Notes: generated from the letters alone by a model not told the origin. A DNA stretch of 64,000 nucleotides from Mugil cephalus (GCF_022458985.1 NC_061773.1:372001-436000), one strand, 5' to 3'; positions 33,777-44,196 are shown, counted from the first letter of the stretch. A program made the numbers and translations.

Positions 33777-34699
33777 TTCACTAAAGTATTATAATAATAA
33801 ATTGTTTTCTGGTTATAGTATATCCTTCTCAGACCGTAATCTGGCCAGGGAGCGGACTGTTTGAAGGTAGAAGCACTAACACTCTTCCGCTTTCCTTTGA
33901 CTGTGTATCCCAGAATGTATGTGATAGATTCTATTGACTTGTATTATACTTTAGCAGGTGACGAAGCAATACTAGACAGCGTTTTGGATTACGGGAACGA
34001 GAGTGGACTTCTATCTCTATCTGAAATTCATACAACAGACAGGCCCGAGACACCTCCGACTAACGGTAAGAAGAAGAAGAAAAGAAAAAAAAAAGTATAA
34101 ATTTTAAATAAATAAGTAAAATAAATCTAAACCCGTCTCTCCATTTTGTAGAGTGCAAACCAGAACCCGCTCACAAGGTGGACAAGGCTACTTGTACCAG
34201 CGAAGACGGTGTCTACCCGCTACTCGTCATACCCGACACGCCAGAAAAGCAAGGCAGACAACCGGCTAACAGTAAGAATTATTATTATTATTTTTTAAGA
34301 AACTAAATGATTATAAGTAAGCCATGTCACTCATTGTGATATTTTAACATGATTCTGATAGCTAAAGAAGCTGACACTGACGGAGGACCATCTGGATCCA
34401 AAATTAGCATACCAGAAGCACCAGAGAAAGCAGTGACTGACGGTAAGAATAAAATACAAATTTTATACAAACTTAAAATAAATAATAGCTAATCAGCTAA
34501 ATAAAATAAATACTTCTTTATCTATGCTGTAGACTCCAGGCCATACCCCAGACTGAAGCATTCCACTAGAAGAAGCGGCAGGAGGAATACGAGGAGATCA
34601 GCTTCAGGACGTCGGGGTCTATCGAGAGGGAAGGTTGTGAAAACTTTTTGGAAAATACTGACTTCTGTTTGTGAATTGACCTCAGCGTTGACTAGGTAG
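33225..34699 (+). CDS. Multi-exon left-end Polinton gene, function unknown
   Basis: Successive GT-AG exons give one open frame: a first exon ending ~33,311 (donor GTAAGT), then 33,515-33,574, 33,653-33,700, 33,819-33,866, 33,958-34,065, 34,152-34,271, 34,362-34,442 and 34,533-34,699 (TAG). Every junction is phase 1 and the six internal exons are 60, 48, 48, 108, 120 and 81 bp, all multiples of three. The product is acidic and Pro/Thr-rich. Exons 6 and 7 share IP(D/E)(T/A)PEK. The last exon is strongly basic (RRSGRRNTRRSASGRRG) and ends in a hydrophobic stretch. The start codon is unresolved: the first exon stays open in the required phase but has no ATG. The basic tail suggests nucleic-acid binding, which is only inference. 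The next gene begins 16 bp downstream. Confidence 0.6.
33750..33777. repeat. (TG)n microsatellite in intron
   Basis: TG dinucleotide run in the intron between exons 3 and 4. Copy A has a shorter run at the same place. Confidence 0.9.
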
Positions 34700-34715
34700 A
34701 GTCGTGTGTGTTGTA

Positions 34716-37700
34716 ATGATGAATGATCAAGGGGAAAATTCGGTCTCGCAGTCAGCTCTGTTATCTTTACAGTCTTCGGTCTCGCAGTCAGCTCTGTTAT
34801 CTTTACAGTCTATGGTTGAAGTGTTAAGCGATATCCCTCACCCGCAAACTTTACCTCCACTGGTTGAAATACAACAACAATTAGAGATTTCAAACGAGCC
34901 TCAGGCTCGCCACGAACCTTCGGATTTACAGAATTTGGAAAGTATCGATGTAGCCCTTCAGCGTTTAAGAGAAGCTCCGTCCAGTCCTCCATCCCCCGAG
35001 CTTTTACCTCCGCCGCTTCAATTACAGCCTTTAGAGATTTCAAACGAGCCTCAGGCTCGCCACGAACCTTCTGATTTTCAAAATTTGGAAAGTATCGATG
35101 TAGCCCTTCAACGTTTAAGAGAAGCTTTGTCCAGTCCTCCACTCCCGGAGCTCTTACCTCCTCCCTCCCAACCCCGCGTCGTTTGTCCGTCTAATGTACC
35201 ATTACCTCGGCCGACGCAGGTTCTCTCTGTTCGTCCAACCGAAGATTCCGTGCCTGGCCCGTCTAACCTTTTACCCGTAAACGATCCGTTACCCGGTCCG
35301 TCCTCGTACTTCCCACCTGCAAACACAGCCGCTCAGAGGGGTACGGGTCAAAATCCTGAATCCCCCGGGAGGGTCTCCAGAGACAGGTTTAATAACATTG
35401 AAATAAAACAGATGCTAAATTTCAACTTTCCCAATCCTGTGAGTAATTACGCAGAGTTTTATCTTAATGTGATGGAGACTCTCCAAGCAGCGGTTGAACG
35501 GGCTGTATCCTATGCCAGACAGGGGGATGTGCTGCAACTAGAATTAAGGGGGGAAAGATCAAACAGCGCCTCTGTCATAGTCACACACAACGGCAGTCTA
35601 CCTCTAAACCATGTTCAAGAGGCTCTCGACCGCCTTGTGCAATCCAACATGGCCATTATGCCGGAAGATGAGATGGAGTTACTTGTGCAGGTGGTACGTA
35701 GTCCTAGAGGGGGTGTTAAAAGAAAACTGCAAACCATTTTTGACGATAAAATCTGCAGGAAAAAAGCCCATTGCCTGAACATTGTCATCAATCCTGGCAA
35801 CCAGCTCTGCTTTGCCATTAACCTCGCTCAGCTTTTAAACCGTGAATTAACCACGCGTCAGGCCACTTAGCACGCTAAAGTGCTACAGAATCATGCGGGG
35901 TTAGCGGACGACACGCCTGTGACTTTTAATGATATTATCAAATTTGAACAGGCTTTAGATTGCAAAATCGTCGTCTTCTTCAGAGCAGACGGTGAGCGGG
36001 CCCTGTCTAAATTCCAAACATCTGAAGGAATGCATCCTAAAACCCTCTATCTCTTCCTCCATCAGAACCATTACTATGGTATCACCAACCTGAAAACATT
36101 TCTAGGTGCACGGTACGTCTGCGGTTACTGCCACACAGGTTTTACTAACTTATGGCAGCATCAGTGCCCGGGCCGTTGTTCTGTATGCTTCACCTCAGAC
36201 TGCACAAAAACCGAGACTAAACTGATTAAATGCCCCGATTGTAATATGACGTGTCGATCCGACACGTGTTATTTAAAACATAAAATACCTCGTCACCGTC
36301 CCACCGCCGGTTCAGCCGCCAGCAACTGCGGTACAATTAAAAAGTGCAATACCTGCAAAGTGGTGTATTACTCAGCCATCAGCGGCAGCACCCAGCACAA
36401 ATGTCGAGCTAAGACATGTCCGGTCTGTTCCGTAAAGGACCCGGGCGAGGATCATCTGTGTTACATGACTCCTTTGAAGGTCGAGACTGATTATTCGAAC
36501 CGCATAGTGTTTTATGATTTTGAAACATTTGTAGATGGAACAGGCAGACACATCCCATTTTACATCAGTACACAGTCTATACTTGGAAAGAAGTGGGGTT
36601 CCTGGGGCATGAGTTGCACAGCTAGCTTCTTTAAACACTTCAGAAAACAGAAATACAGAGGCTGCATCTTCATAGCTCACAACGCTAAGGGTTTCGACAG
36701 TTACCTGCTTCTCAATCATATAATTCAGCAAGGTATGGCACCCCGTATAATCATGCAGGGCAGCAAGGTGTTGCAGATGGTGGATGAGGCATTCCGTCAA
36801 ACATACATCGACTCGCTTTCCTTCTTAACCATGCGCCTAGCAGATATGCCCGCAGCCATGGGCCTCGATGCTGTGAATGCTCCACGCGACCAGGAACTAA
36901 GCAAAGGTTTCTTCCCCCACCTTTTCAGTTCAGAGGCTCACTTAAATTATGTAGGCCCTTACCCTCCCCCAGACACTTACGGCGTAGACAGGATGCCTTC
37001 GGACACGCTGAAAAAGTTCAATGCCTGGTACGCCACCAAAGCTGGCTGTACATTTGATTTCAGAAAAGAGGCAGTGCTTTACTGCAATCTCGATACTGAA
37101 ATCCTGGCAGCATCATGCTTAAAGTTTCGCGAAGAATTCATTCGAGAGACACGCGTTGACCCCTTTACATGCATTACAATCGCTTCCGCCTGCATGAAAG
37201 TCTTTAAGACAAATACCTCCCTCCAAACACTCTGGCTCTACCGCCCGCCGATAACTACAACCAGCAATTCAAAAACTACTCCGACTCTGGCATCCAGTGG
37301 TTAGAGTGGGTCTCGCAGAACGAAAACGTCGCTATTCGACACGCTCTGAACGGAGGAGAGAAAAAACTGGGGAAATACTTTGTGGAAGGCTATGCAGAGA
37401 CTGACGGTGTTAAAAAAGCATGGCAGTTTCTCGGGTGTTTTTTTCACGGCTGTCCAAAGTGTTACTCGCCTACTGAAGTGAATCGTTTGTTGCAGACTCC
37501 CTTTGAGCAGCTCCACTCAGCCTGGCAGGCCAAGCTGCTGACCCTGCGATCGGAGCTACACGTCTCGGTACAGTTCATATGGGAGCATGACTGGATCCGA
37601 ATGAAAAAATTTCATGACGGAGTGAAACAGTTCCTCCTTAAGTATAGTGCACCGCAGCCCTTAAAACCTCGCGATGCGCTGTTTGGAGGTAGAACTTGTC

Positions 37701-39013
37701 CCATCCGTCTGAGGTACACGACAAGTGACACAGAGCAGGTTCGTTACGTCGATGTTACATCCTTGTATCCGTACGTTAACGCGCACTTTCACTACCCCCT
37801 TGGCCACCCCGAAATTATCCGTCAGGGTTTTAAAGATCCGCGTGAGTACTTGGGCCTGATTAAAGCTGTCGTGTATCCCCCTCGGAAGCTATTTCTACCC
37901 GTTCTACCGCATAAAACTGAGCGAGGTAAACTGGTGTTTACTCTCTGCCGCGTGTGCGCTGAGATCAACCATCAAGCCCTTTCATGCATGCATAGTGACG
38001 GAGAAAGAGCTCTATCCGGTACCTGGACGACGCCTGAATTCACGAAAGCCCTAGACAGTGGATACCGTGTAGCCCAGATAACAGAAGTCTGGCATTTCAA
38101 GCAAAAGAGCGACTCCATTTTTAGGGGCTACATCAACACCTTTCTGAAGGGTAAACAGGAGGCTTCTGGTTTCCCCCCTGAAGCATTGGATGAGGCTAGC
38201 AGAGAAAATTACATCAGAGACTACGCAGCCAATCAAGGTATTGAATTAGACCCCAGTAAAATCGCACCTAATCCTGCAAAAAGACAGATTGCCAAGTTTT
38301 GTCTCAACAGCTTTTGGGGAAAGTTTGCCCAGAGAACCAACTTAGGTCAGACCACCCTCGTCAGAAAACCTGAAGAGTTTTTCAAGTTTCTGTTTTCAGA
38401 GCAGTACGATGTAAAGTATTTTGGCTTTCTGAATGATGAGGTGGCTATGGTGCAGTGGCAGTACGGTAACGGGTACATCCTCCCTCCCGGGAAAAGCAAT
38501 AACATCTTTATCGCAGCGTTTACCACATCCTATGCTCGACTGACTCTTTACAGGTATATGGAGATGGTACATGATCCCTAAAGGATTCTGTACTATGACA
38601 CTGACAGCTTGATTTATGTCGTCAGAGAGGGGGAGATGCCTCTTCCCACAGGTAACTACCTGGGGCAGCTGACGGACGAGCTGGGCGGGGACTACATTCA
38701 AGAGTTTGCAGCAGCAGGTCCTAAAAGTTATGCATATCAGACCAGAGGGGGTAAAGTGTCACTGCGCGTGAAGGGTATCACACTGAACCGTCAGAGTGGT
38801 GAAGAAATTAACTTCAACAGTATTAAACAGTTGGTAGAGGGTTACATTGAGAATCCTCTCAGCGACGCCGTCATTACAGTGCCTCAGCAGAACATCGTGC
38901 GAGATAAAAAAGGCTTCACCCTGAAAAATTCTTCATTCCAAAAGAGGTTCAGGGTGGTGTATGACAAAAGGCGTCTTTTAGCTGGCGGGCGAACCGAACC
39001 CTTTGGTTATTAA
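34716..39013 (+). pseudogene. polB: Protein-primed DNA polymerase B, disrupted
   Basis: Family-B replicative polymerase of the protein-primed type. The start is the ATG at 34,716. A disordered N-terminus has a ~46-residue segment repeated twice (cores at 34,880 and 35,030). A domain ending GNQLCFAINLAQLL is then cut by an in-frame TAG (35,868). A Cys/His-rich zinc region (~36,110-36,470) is followed by exonuclease motifs YDFETF and AHNAKGFD. Polymerase motif A is DVTSLYP, motif B is the KFCLNSFWGKF region and motif C is YYDTDS. A single-base loss near 37,219 shifts frame, and a TAA at 38,579 falls just before motif C. KSYAYQ and the thumb complete it. In copy A the codon at the TAA position is GAA, so this stop is a recent substitution. 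It cannot make a full-length enzyme. Confidence 0.93.
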
Positions 39014-39020
39014 TCAGAAA

Positions 39021-39701
39021 ATGTCACACTCTCTAGGAGAAGAGATTGAGTTTGACCCCAGATTGCAGCTTCCTTTTTCGTGTCTGGTGGTGGGTCCGAG
39101 TGGATGTGGAAAAACTGTTTTTGTAAAAAATGTTCTGGAAAACTGTGAACATGTCATGAATGATGTACCTAATAATATTGTATGGATTTATACTTCTTTT
39201 CAACCTTTGTATACTGAACTGCAAAAGAAAAATAAAAAGATAAGATTTATTAAAGGATTACCGGATTCTTTTGAAGATGAGTCTCTTTTTCCAGCCGACC
39301 AAACACACTTGGTTATTTTGGATGATGTCATCTTTCAAGCGTCTGATCACCCAGAGGTGGTAAGGATTTTTACCCAATACCGGCATCACCGAAATATGAG
39401 CGTCATAATGCTCACTCAGAATGTGTTTCATCAAGGGAAATTCAGTCGAACCATCGGTCTAAACACCAATTATCTGGTGCTGTTCAAAAATCCCAGAGAC
39501 AAACTGCAGATGAATATACTAGCTCAACAGATGTTTCCCTCCAGAAAAAAATATTTTTTAGAAAGTCTCGAAGATGCCACTAGTCAACCGCACTCCTATT
39601 TATTACTGGATTTAACTCACCGTTGTCCAGACAGGTTCAGACTGAGAACGGTGCTACTACCCTATGAGTGGCCTGTTGTGTACATTCAGAAAGAATCATG
39701 A
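39021..39701 (+). CDS. Packaging ATPase (A32/FtsK-HerA type)
   Basis: Genome-packaging ATPase that in this virus class drives DNA into the capsid. The frame is intact at 226 residues. Walker A is VVGPSGCGKT (residues ~25-35) and Walker B is HLVILDDVIFQAS (~95-107). TQYRHHRNMSVIMLTQN supplies the downstream sensor-like Gln/Asn stretch. The start chosen is the ATG at 39,021, because the frame upstream opens at a TTG inside the polymerase end. It overlaps no other start. Its TGA shares an ATGA with the next gene. This is one of the few undamaged genes in copy B. Confidence 0.9.
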   Translation: MSHSLGEEIEFDPRLQLPFSCLVVGPSGCGKTVFVKNVLENCEHVMNDVPNNIVWIYTSFQPLYTELQKKNKKIRFIKGLPDSFEDESLFPADQTHLVILDDVIFQASDHPEVVRIFTQYRHHRNMSVIMLTQNVFHQGKFSRTIGLNTNYLVLFKNPRDKLQMNILAQQMFPSRKKYFLESLEDATSQPHSYLLLDLTHRCPDRFRLRTVLLPYEWPVVYIQKES

Positions 39702-40036
39702 CCAGCGCTCGTCTGAAAAGAAACGCACCCTTGCTTAAAGTTCTGGCCAAGGCCACACCAAAGAGACGGAAGGATATATTAAGGGGGTGCTCCCCAGATC
39801 TTCTCCAGACGTTGTGTGAGATCACGCTGAATCTTTTGAAGGGGAATATACCCCTTTCACCGCAACAATATCAGAAGTTAAAAAGATATAAGAAAAATAT
39901 CAGACTCATTGCTGATAAGAAAGCCAGCGTGAAGAGTAAACGCAGGGTGTTACAAACAGGAGGCTTCCTTTTCCCTCTGCTTACAGTGGCCATTCCTATT
40001 ATCGGGGAATTAATAGGAGGACTCGCTAGACGATAA
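39698..40036 (+). CDS. Small basic protein with melittin-like hydrophobic tail
   Basis: A 112-residue protein beginning MTSARLKRN, with its ATG overlapping the ATPase stop (ATGA). The first ~85 residues are very basic and helical (KATPKRRKDILRG, QQYQKLKRYKKN). A Lys/Arg-rich linker leads to a hydrophobic, glycine-bounded segment (GGFLFPLLTVAIPIIGELIGG, residues ~88-109) and a final ARR. Small proteins with such a C-terminal amphipathic helix occur in adintoviruses and are proposed to be membrane-active virion components. That role is inference here. The frame is conserved in copy A apart from the start codon. Confidence 0.65.
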   Translation: MTSARLKRNAPLLKVLAKATPKRRKDILRGCSPDLLQTLCEITLNLLKGNIPLSPQQYQKLKRYKKNIRLIADKKASVKSKRRVLQTGGFLFPLLTVAIPIIGELIGGLARR

Positions 40037-40053
40037 TCCTCCCTCCTACTCCC

Positions 40054-40806
40054 ATGGCTCTGAAGACGACGCAGAAAATGTTTTTGGTGTCCCCGCATCA
40101 GTTAAACCGCCTGAGTCAACCCACAGTTGCTACAGGTAGCACCATCAGGCAAACAGCCCAGCAAGATTTGGATGTAAAGATGCGTGAGATATTAGAGGAG
40201 AGAGGTTTAAATCCTTATGAAAAAATTAAAAAGTACAACGCTTTGCTCCAACGCTATCTCAGCCTCAGCAGACAAGGGGAGAATGAACTTCAACCCATAA
40301 CTCTGAGTCTGCCGCAAGAAGAGGTACATCAGGCAGAGAACGCAGAGGTGAAAGGTCAGGAAGTGGGGGAGGAGGAAGATGTTTTAAAAAGTCTTCTGAC
40401 ACGCAGTCGAAAAAACGCAGAGTATGTGATAAAAAAACTATCCAAGAGCCCCAGTAGCTGGACGCCGAGAGGTGAATTTATCTACAGGGGTAAAGCCGTG
40501 AGAGGCTCTCATATGCTTGATCTGGTAAAACATCTGACCTCTTCCTATAAGAAAGTGAATGATCAGCCACCGGAAGGATGGATAGAATTTCTAAGTACTC
40601 TGTCAGAGCTCAATATTCCCGAGAGTTCTGTGACTAACCCCCAGGCCCGTGAGCAGTTCAGGAGACTCAAAAACTCTGGCCCCCTGCAGACGCACGCTGC
40701 TGCTGCTGCTGCTGCTGCTGTTGCAGAGTCCCCCTCTGTTCATCGAATGAGAGGGAGAAAAAAGAAAAAACGTCCGACTATGGAGTGGACGGATTTCTCT
40801 CCTTAA
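40054..40806 (+). CDS. Conserved Polinton/adintovirus protein, unknown function
   Basis: A 250-residue intact frame, the last rightward gene. It opens MALKTTQKMFLVSP; the region at residues 30-75 (DVKMREILEERGLNPYEKIKKYNALLQRYL) is a predicted helical block. An acidic linker follows, then a globular part with SPSSWTPRGEFIYRGKAVRGSHMLDLVKHLT and PPEGWIEFLSTLSELNIPESSVTN. It ends with an Ala repeat (codon run GCT/GCA at ~40,695-40,725) and a basic tail (RGRKKKKRP). The GxLIYxGxxxxGSxxxDLV pattern recurs in Polinton proteins of many animals, as I recall. No activity is known to me. The basic tail suggests DNA or virion-core association. Confidence 0.7.
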   Translation: MALKTTQKMFLVSPHQLNRLSQPTVATGSTIRQTAQQDLDVKMREILEERGLNPYEKIKKYNALLQRYLSLSRQGENELQPITLSLPQEEVHQAENAEVKGQEVGEEEDVLKSLLTRSRKNAEYVIKKLSKSPSSWTPRGEFIYRGKAVRGSHMLDLVKHLTSSYKKVNDQPPEGWIEFLSTLSELNIPESSVTNPQAREQFRRLKNSGPLQTHAAAAAAAAVAESPSVHRMRGRKKKKRPTMEWTDFSP

Positions 40807-40811
40807 GATCA

Positions 40812-40895
40812 CCAAAAAATAAATAAATGATTGCGATAATTGTACGACAATAAAGACTCTGTAAATCAACGTTCAACGTTGCAGACTTTTTCCTT
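40812..40895. terminator. Convergent 3' ends and poly(A) signals
   Basis: The rightward genes end at 40,806 and the leftward protease at 40,896. AATAAA motifs lie at about 40,818 and 40,850 on the plus strand. The palindromic signal of copy A is deleted here. Confidence 0.5.
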
Positions 40896-41437
40896 TCACA
40901 AACGGTAACAATCTTTAAACATTTGCAGAGAACAGGCTAGCTGGTTAGAATTCCCGCCGCAGGGGTATGCTAGACATTTTTGATATTTTTTAACAAATTC
41001 AGATACCATGGCATCGTTGCGGACAGGATCGTCTTTATAGTGAGATAGCACGTCGGCGTACGATAGGCCGCTTCCTCTCAGACACAAATAATATGCACAG
41101 TGCTGACCACAGACATCCGATAATTCATGCTGGAGCTGACGATTGTGATGCAGGATCTGTTTTATTCCACGTTGACGTCCAGGAAACGCAGGATGCTTGT
41201 AGGATAATATTCAAATTCAGGGCTGAGTCCGAAAGAGTCAAAGAATGTGGCCTTTCCATGTTTTTCCACAGTGAGCGCTAGCCAGTGCTCTCCTGGCAGA
41301 TGACGAGGGTGGGTGTTCACGATATAGTATGCGGGCAGCGAGGGTTGTAGGGAGGGTAATTCATCCGAAGCCCAGACACCACGGAATACGTTACCCAGTA
41401 GTCCGCTCAGGAGTGTTTCCAGCTCAGTAGAATTCAT
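40896..41437 (-). pseudogene. Adenain-like cysteine protease, frameshifted
   Basis: Maturation protease of the adenovirus-type family. The start is the ATG at 41,437 (MNSTELETLL), 5 bp after the capsid stop. The catalytic His lies in GEHWLALTV and the acidic residue in FFDSFG. A frameshift near 41,163 produces an early TAA after LRFLDVNVE. In the other frame the remainder continues with the nucleophile motif DVCGQHCAYYLC and ends at 40,896. Order and spacing of His, Asp and Cys match the family, so the gene is recognisable but split. Confidence 0.88.
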
Positions 41438-41441
41438 TGTT

Positions 41442-42382
41442 TCAATAATAATCCACCAGCACCTGTCGTTTTGAATTGATCTCCAGAATGGAGTCGTAGC
41501 AGGCGTAGACAACCAGGGTCAGAGTGTGAGGTAAGGGGACTCGAAATCTCATTTCCAGCCTCAAACTCCCGCTGGATACTGGGGAAAGAGCCGCCACATC
41601 TTCGTCGGGGCTCAGGTTGAAAACAAATAAAGTATATCCTCTTTCGAAATCTTCGCGGTCGATGGTCAGAGGTAAATCTTTCAAATGTCTCCCAGTGGCA
41701 GTAAATATGTTATAATATTCTCTCACGGAAATGCCGTTGTTAAATTGGGGCTGGAAAGCTTTGGCCGGTACTTGTCGACCGTTATGACACAGAGCCAAGT
41801 ACTCCACGTCATTGTGAGTAAAGTTGAAAGGCGAGAGATCTTTTCTTCCCGTGAAAGCGTGATGGTTCACCATCCCCAGAACAACGTATTTAGGCATGAC
41901 ACCCAGAAACAGGTTCTCCTGATTGCGTAGTCTGGAGTTTTGAGGAATGGAATAGGTTTTCACATTAATTCTCGACATGGGGTAGAGGGCGTTGCCTTTC
42001 ATCAGAGCCGCTGAATGACCTAATCGCACTGCGGGGGACAAACTTACTTTTTTCATCGTCTATCTCCCAGGGTCACGTCGACCTGTGAGAAAATGGTGTT
42101 GAGGGGATAGTTGATCAGGCCCACACGAGCGTCCTGTGCCAAGTTTGTCCCATCCTCGTTAGTAATTTGTAGACGCAGGCATAGCAGAGTGTTGGCTAGA
42201 TCCAGATATTTCTCTCCATCGCCCGGGATAAAAAATTCTATGGGACCGGTGTCCGTGAGAGCCGATAAAGGGGAAATCTCTGTATACTGACTCTGCTCGA
42301 TAGACATCTGCGTCACCGGAGCAGCAAATAAGTCCAGTTCCGTCATGCTGCATTCTGGTGATTTGTGATGTAATAGAGCCAT
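41442..42382 (-). pseudogene. Major capsid protein, internally deleted
   Basis: Double-jelly-roll hexon-type major capsid protein. The N-terminal part (42,382-42,053) contains IEFFIPGDGEKYLDLANT, LINYPLNTIFSQVDVTLGDR and then a stop. The C-terminal part (42,056-41,442) resumes with SMSRINVKTYSIP-like, VPLPHTLTLVVYACYD and ends VDYY. A middle section is missing, judged by the usual length of about 450-500 residues for the family. The two parts sit in different frames at the join. The capsid subunit cannot be made. It shows no similarity to retroviral or phage-tail capsids. Confidence 0.85.
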
Positions 42383-42476
42383 TTTCAGGAGAAAATATCT
42401 TCGGCCTTCCTTCCTCTGGACCTTCTTCTCTGCACTGAATTACTATTAGCGGTTGACTTGCGCTTTTTATGAGCTG

Positions 42477-42815
42477 CTACGCGACGCCCGGGGGTCTCTT
42501 CCCGGCTCGTCGAGCGAGAAGCATAAGTCCTGATCCTTCTTGGTTCTCTTCCTCTGAACCTCTCACGCGCCGAACAACCCTGCTGACCATGTCAGATGCT
42601 ATGTTCTTAGCGGCGTTTTGAAGATGAGGTTTTGCGATGGTAAAACTTTTTTTAACCATCGGCGTCACAAACCTAAATAGTTTTGAAAATATGGATCCCA
42701 GCCCCCTACCGTACATCATGGGGGCTCCATGAAATCCTGGCAGGCCACTTCCCACTTGATCTTCATAATAACTTACAAATCGATAAAGATCAGGGTGAGG
42801 CTCCACCACCATCAT
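42477..42815 (-). CDS. pX-like minor virion protein
   Basis: A 112-residue intact frame starting two bases after the penton stop. It has a glycine-rich motif GSGLPGFHGAPMMYGRGLG, then a basic amphipathic stretch (LFRFVTPMVKKSFTIAKP, residues ~45-62). The Arg-rich SRVVRRVRG and the tail RRAGKRPPG follow. This arrangement matches the small basic proteins of Polintons and adintoviruses compared with adenovirus pX, thought to bind DNA or membranes in the virion. The assignment rests on context and composition. A fragment is duplicated in copy A at 30,985-31,310. Confidence 0.7.
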   Translation of the reverse strand: MMVVEPHPDLYRFVSYYEDQVGSGLPGFHGAPMMYGRGLGSIFSKLFRFVTPMVKKSFTIAKPHLQNAAKNIASDMVSRVVRRVRGSEEENQEGSGLMLLARRAGKRPPGVA

Positions 42816-42817
42816 TT

Positions 42818-43620
42818 TCAGCTCACTGTTTTACACGGTTTAAAATGTAACGTCGCAACCACTTTCCCGAACTTGAAATCTACCGGCCGGTTCTGATCGG
42901 TCTTGAGCTCGACGCTGATGTTTTCAATATGTCTTTTTGCTACCGGTAAGTAATAGGTGGGGCTGAAGGTGTGTGAAATAACATCTCCAAATTTACCCTC
43001 AATTTGAACCGTTCTTAAGAGCGGGGCATAAGCGTCGCCCACCGCCTGATGCTGAACCACGTCGCTATAACAGAACATATGATAAAACCCCGCTTTTATA
43101 TCAGCGGTTCGAGGAGACTGAATGAGTAACCCGCTCGTAAACCACTCACCGGGTTTTAATCCTAACATATAGGCCATGGGAGGGAAAAAACGTAGTCTAT
43201 AACGGCCGCTACCTAGCCACTGAAACTTATGTTTACATTCGTGATATAGTAGAGTAACATCGCTGTTAATTTCCCTCATACAGGCGTTTCTCTGTTTCAT
43301 GATCTGCTCTTTGTCATCATAATATCCGCTTTCAAAACGTTTGACTTGCAGGGTAAATCTTTTCTCGTCCAATTCGATAACGGGGTCAATCGCCTCCGGG
43401 GCGCCATGTTCCCACGCGTCAATCCAATGAAAGAAAGAGTTGTCTTTAGGAGTATTATACCACGTGTGTGGATAGGAAATTTCCGTCAGTGCCACCTGCC
43501 ATGGGCCCTCCAGGTGGAGATGTTGTGCTAAATCCACTCGGTAGCTGGCTATAGTGTTTTCAGTAAACACATTGAGACTGGCGTTAGAGGGTAAAGTCAC
43601 GTAAAAACCCTCTTCTGACG
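42818..43620 (-). pseudogene. Penton (minor capsid) protein, start lost
   Basis: Minor capsid vertex protein of Polintons, ~260 residues and otherwise open. It contains TLPSNASLNVFTENTIASYRVD, EISYPHTWYNTPKDNSFFHW and GLKPGEWFTSGLLIQSPRTA. In copy A it begins with an ATG (MDARTEEGF). Here a deletion has removed that start and joined the frame to the integrase, leaving only a GTG at 43,600. Without a new start it is not translatable as a normal penton. Confidence 0.8.
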
Positions 43621-44153
43621 ACGACGCAAGCTTTGAGGTCGCTAGCGGTGGAGAAGTGAGTAATACCGTGCTTCTTCATCAGAGCATTAAAAGTCTTGTT
43701 ATAGAATTCTTTACCCGCGTCCGTCTGTAACTTTTCAGGCACTTTGCTCTCCTTTAACACCGAGGCAAAAGCCCTGCTCACTTCACTTCCCGTTTTTGTC
43801 TTCAGTGCTCTAGCGTATGCCTTCTCTGAAAAAATATCGATGACCGTTAATAAATACTTATACCCATCATTGAACTCTGCTAAAGCTTGCATATCACATA
43901 GATCCGCTTGAAACTGGTTCAGGGGTCGTGATACAAATACTCTGTTTCTAGCAAAATGTATCCTGGCCGGTTTGTGTAAAGTGTAGGCATCCTGCTTTGA
44001 TAAAAAATCTTTTACTCGATCAATTTTTACTTTAGCCCCGCCTTCGTCCTGTACAGCTCTCTGAAGCCGTTCTACCCCTCCAAAACTTCCCGGTGTGAAG
44101 GTGTATAATATAGCTTTTTCATCAGGCGTTCTTCCTTTTTCTCCATCTTTCAC
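43584..44153 (-). pseudogene. Retroviral-type integrase, C-terminus deleted
   Basis: Polinton rve integrase that inserts the element's ends. Visible are the first Asp (FQADLCDMQ), DGYKYLLTVIDIFSEKAYA and the second Asp (QTDAGKEFYN, residues ~148-157). Reading ends shortly after HGITHFSTASDLKA, where a deletion joins it out of frame to the penton gene. The segment bearing the catalytic Glu and the C-terminal DNA-binding part is therefore gone. The frame also lacks an ATG: it opens at GTG 44,153 with an in-frame TAA just upstream. Copy B cannot supply its own integrase. Confidence 0.9.
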
Positions 44154-44196
44154 CCTCGTACGTTAAAGAGTGACGAGACCTCTTTACTGTTTTCGA

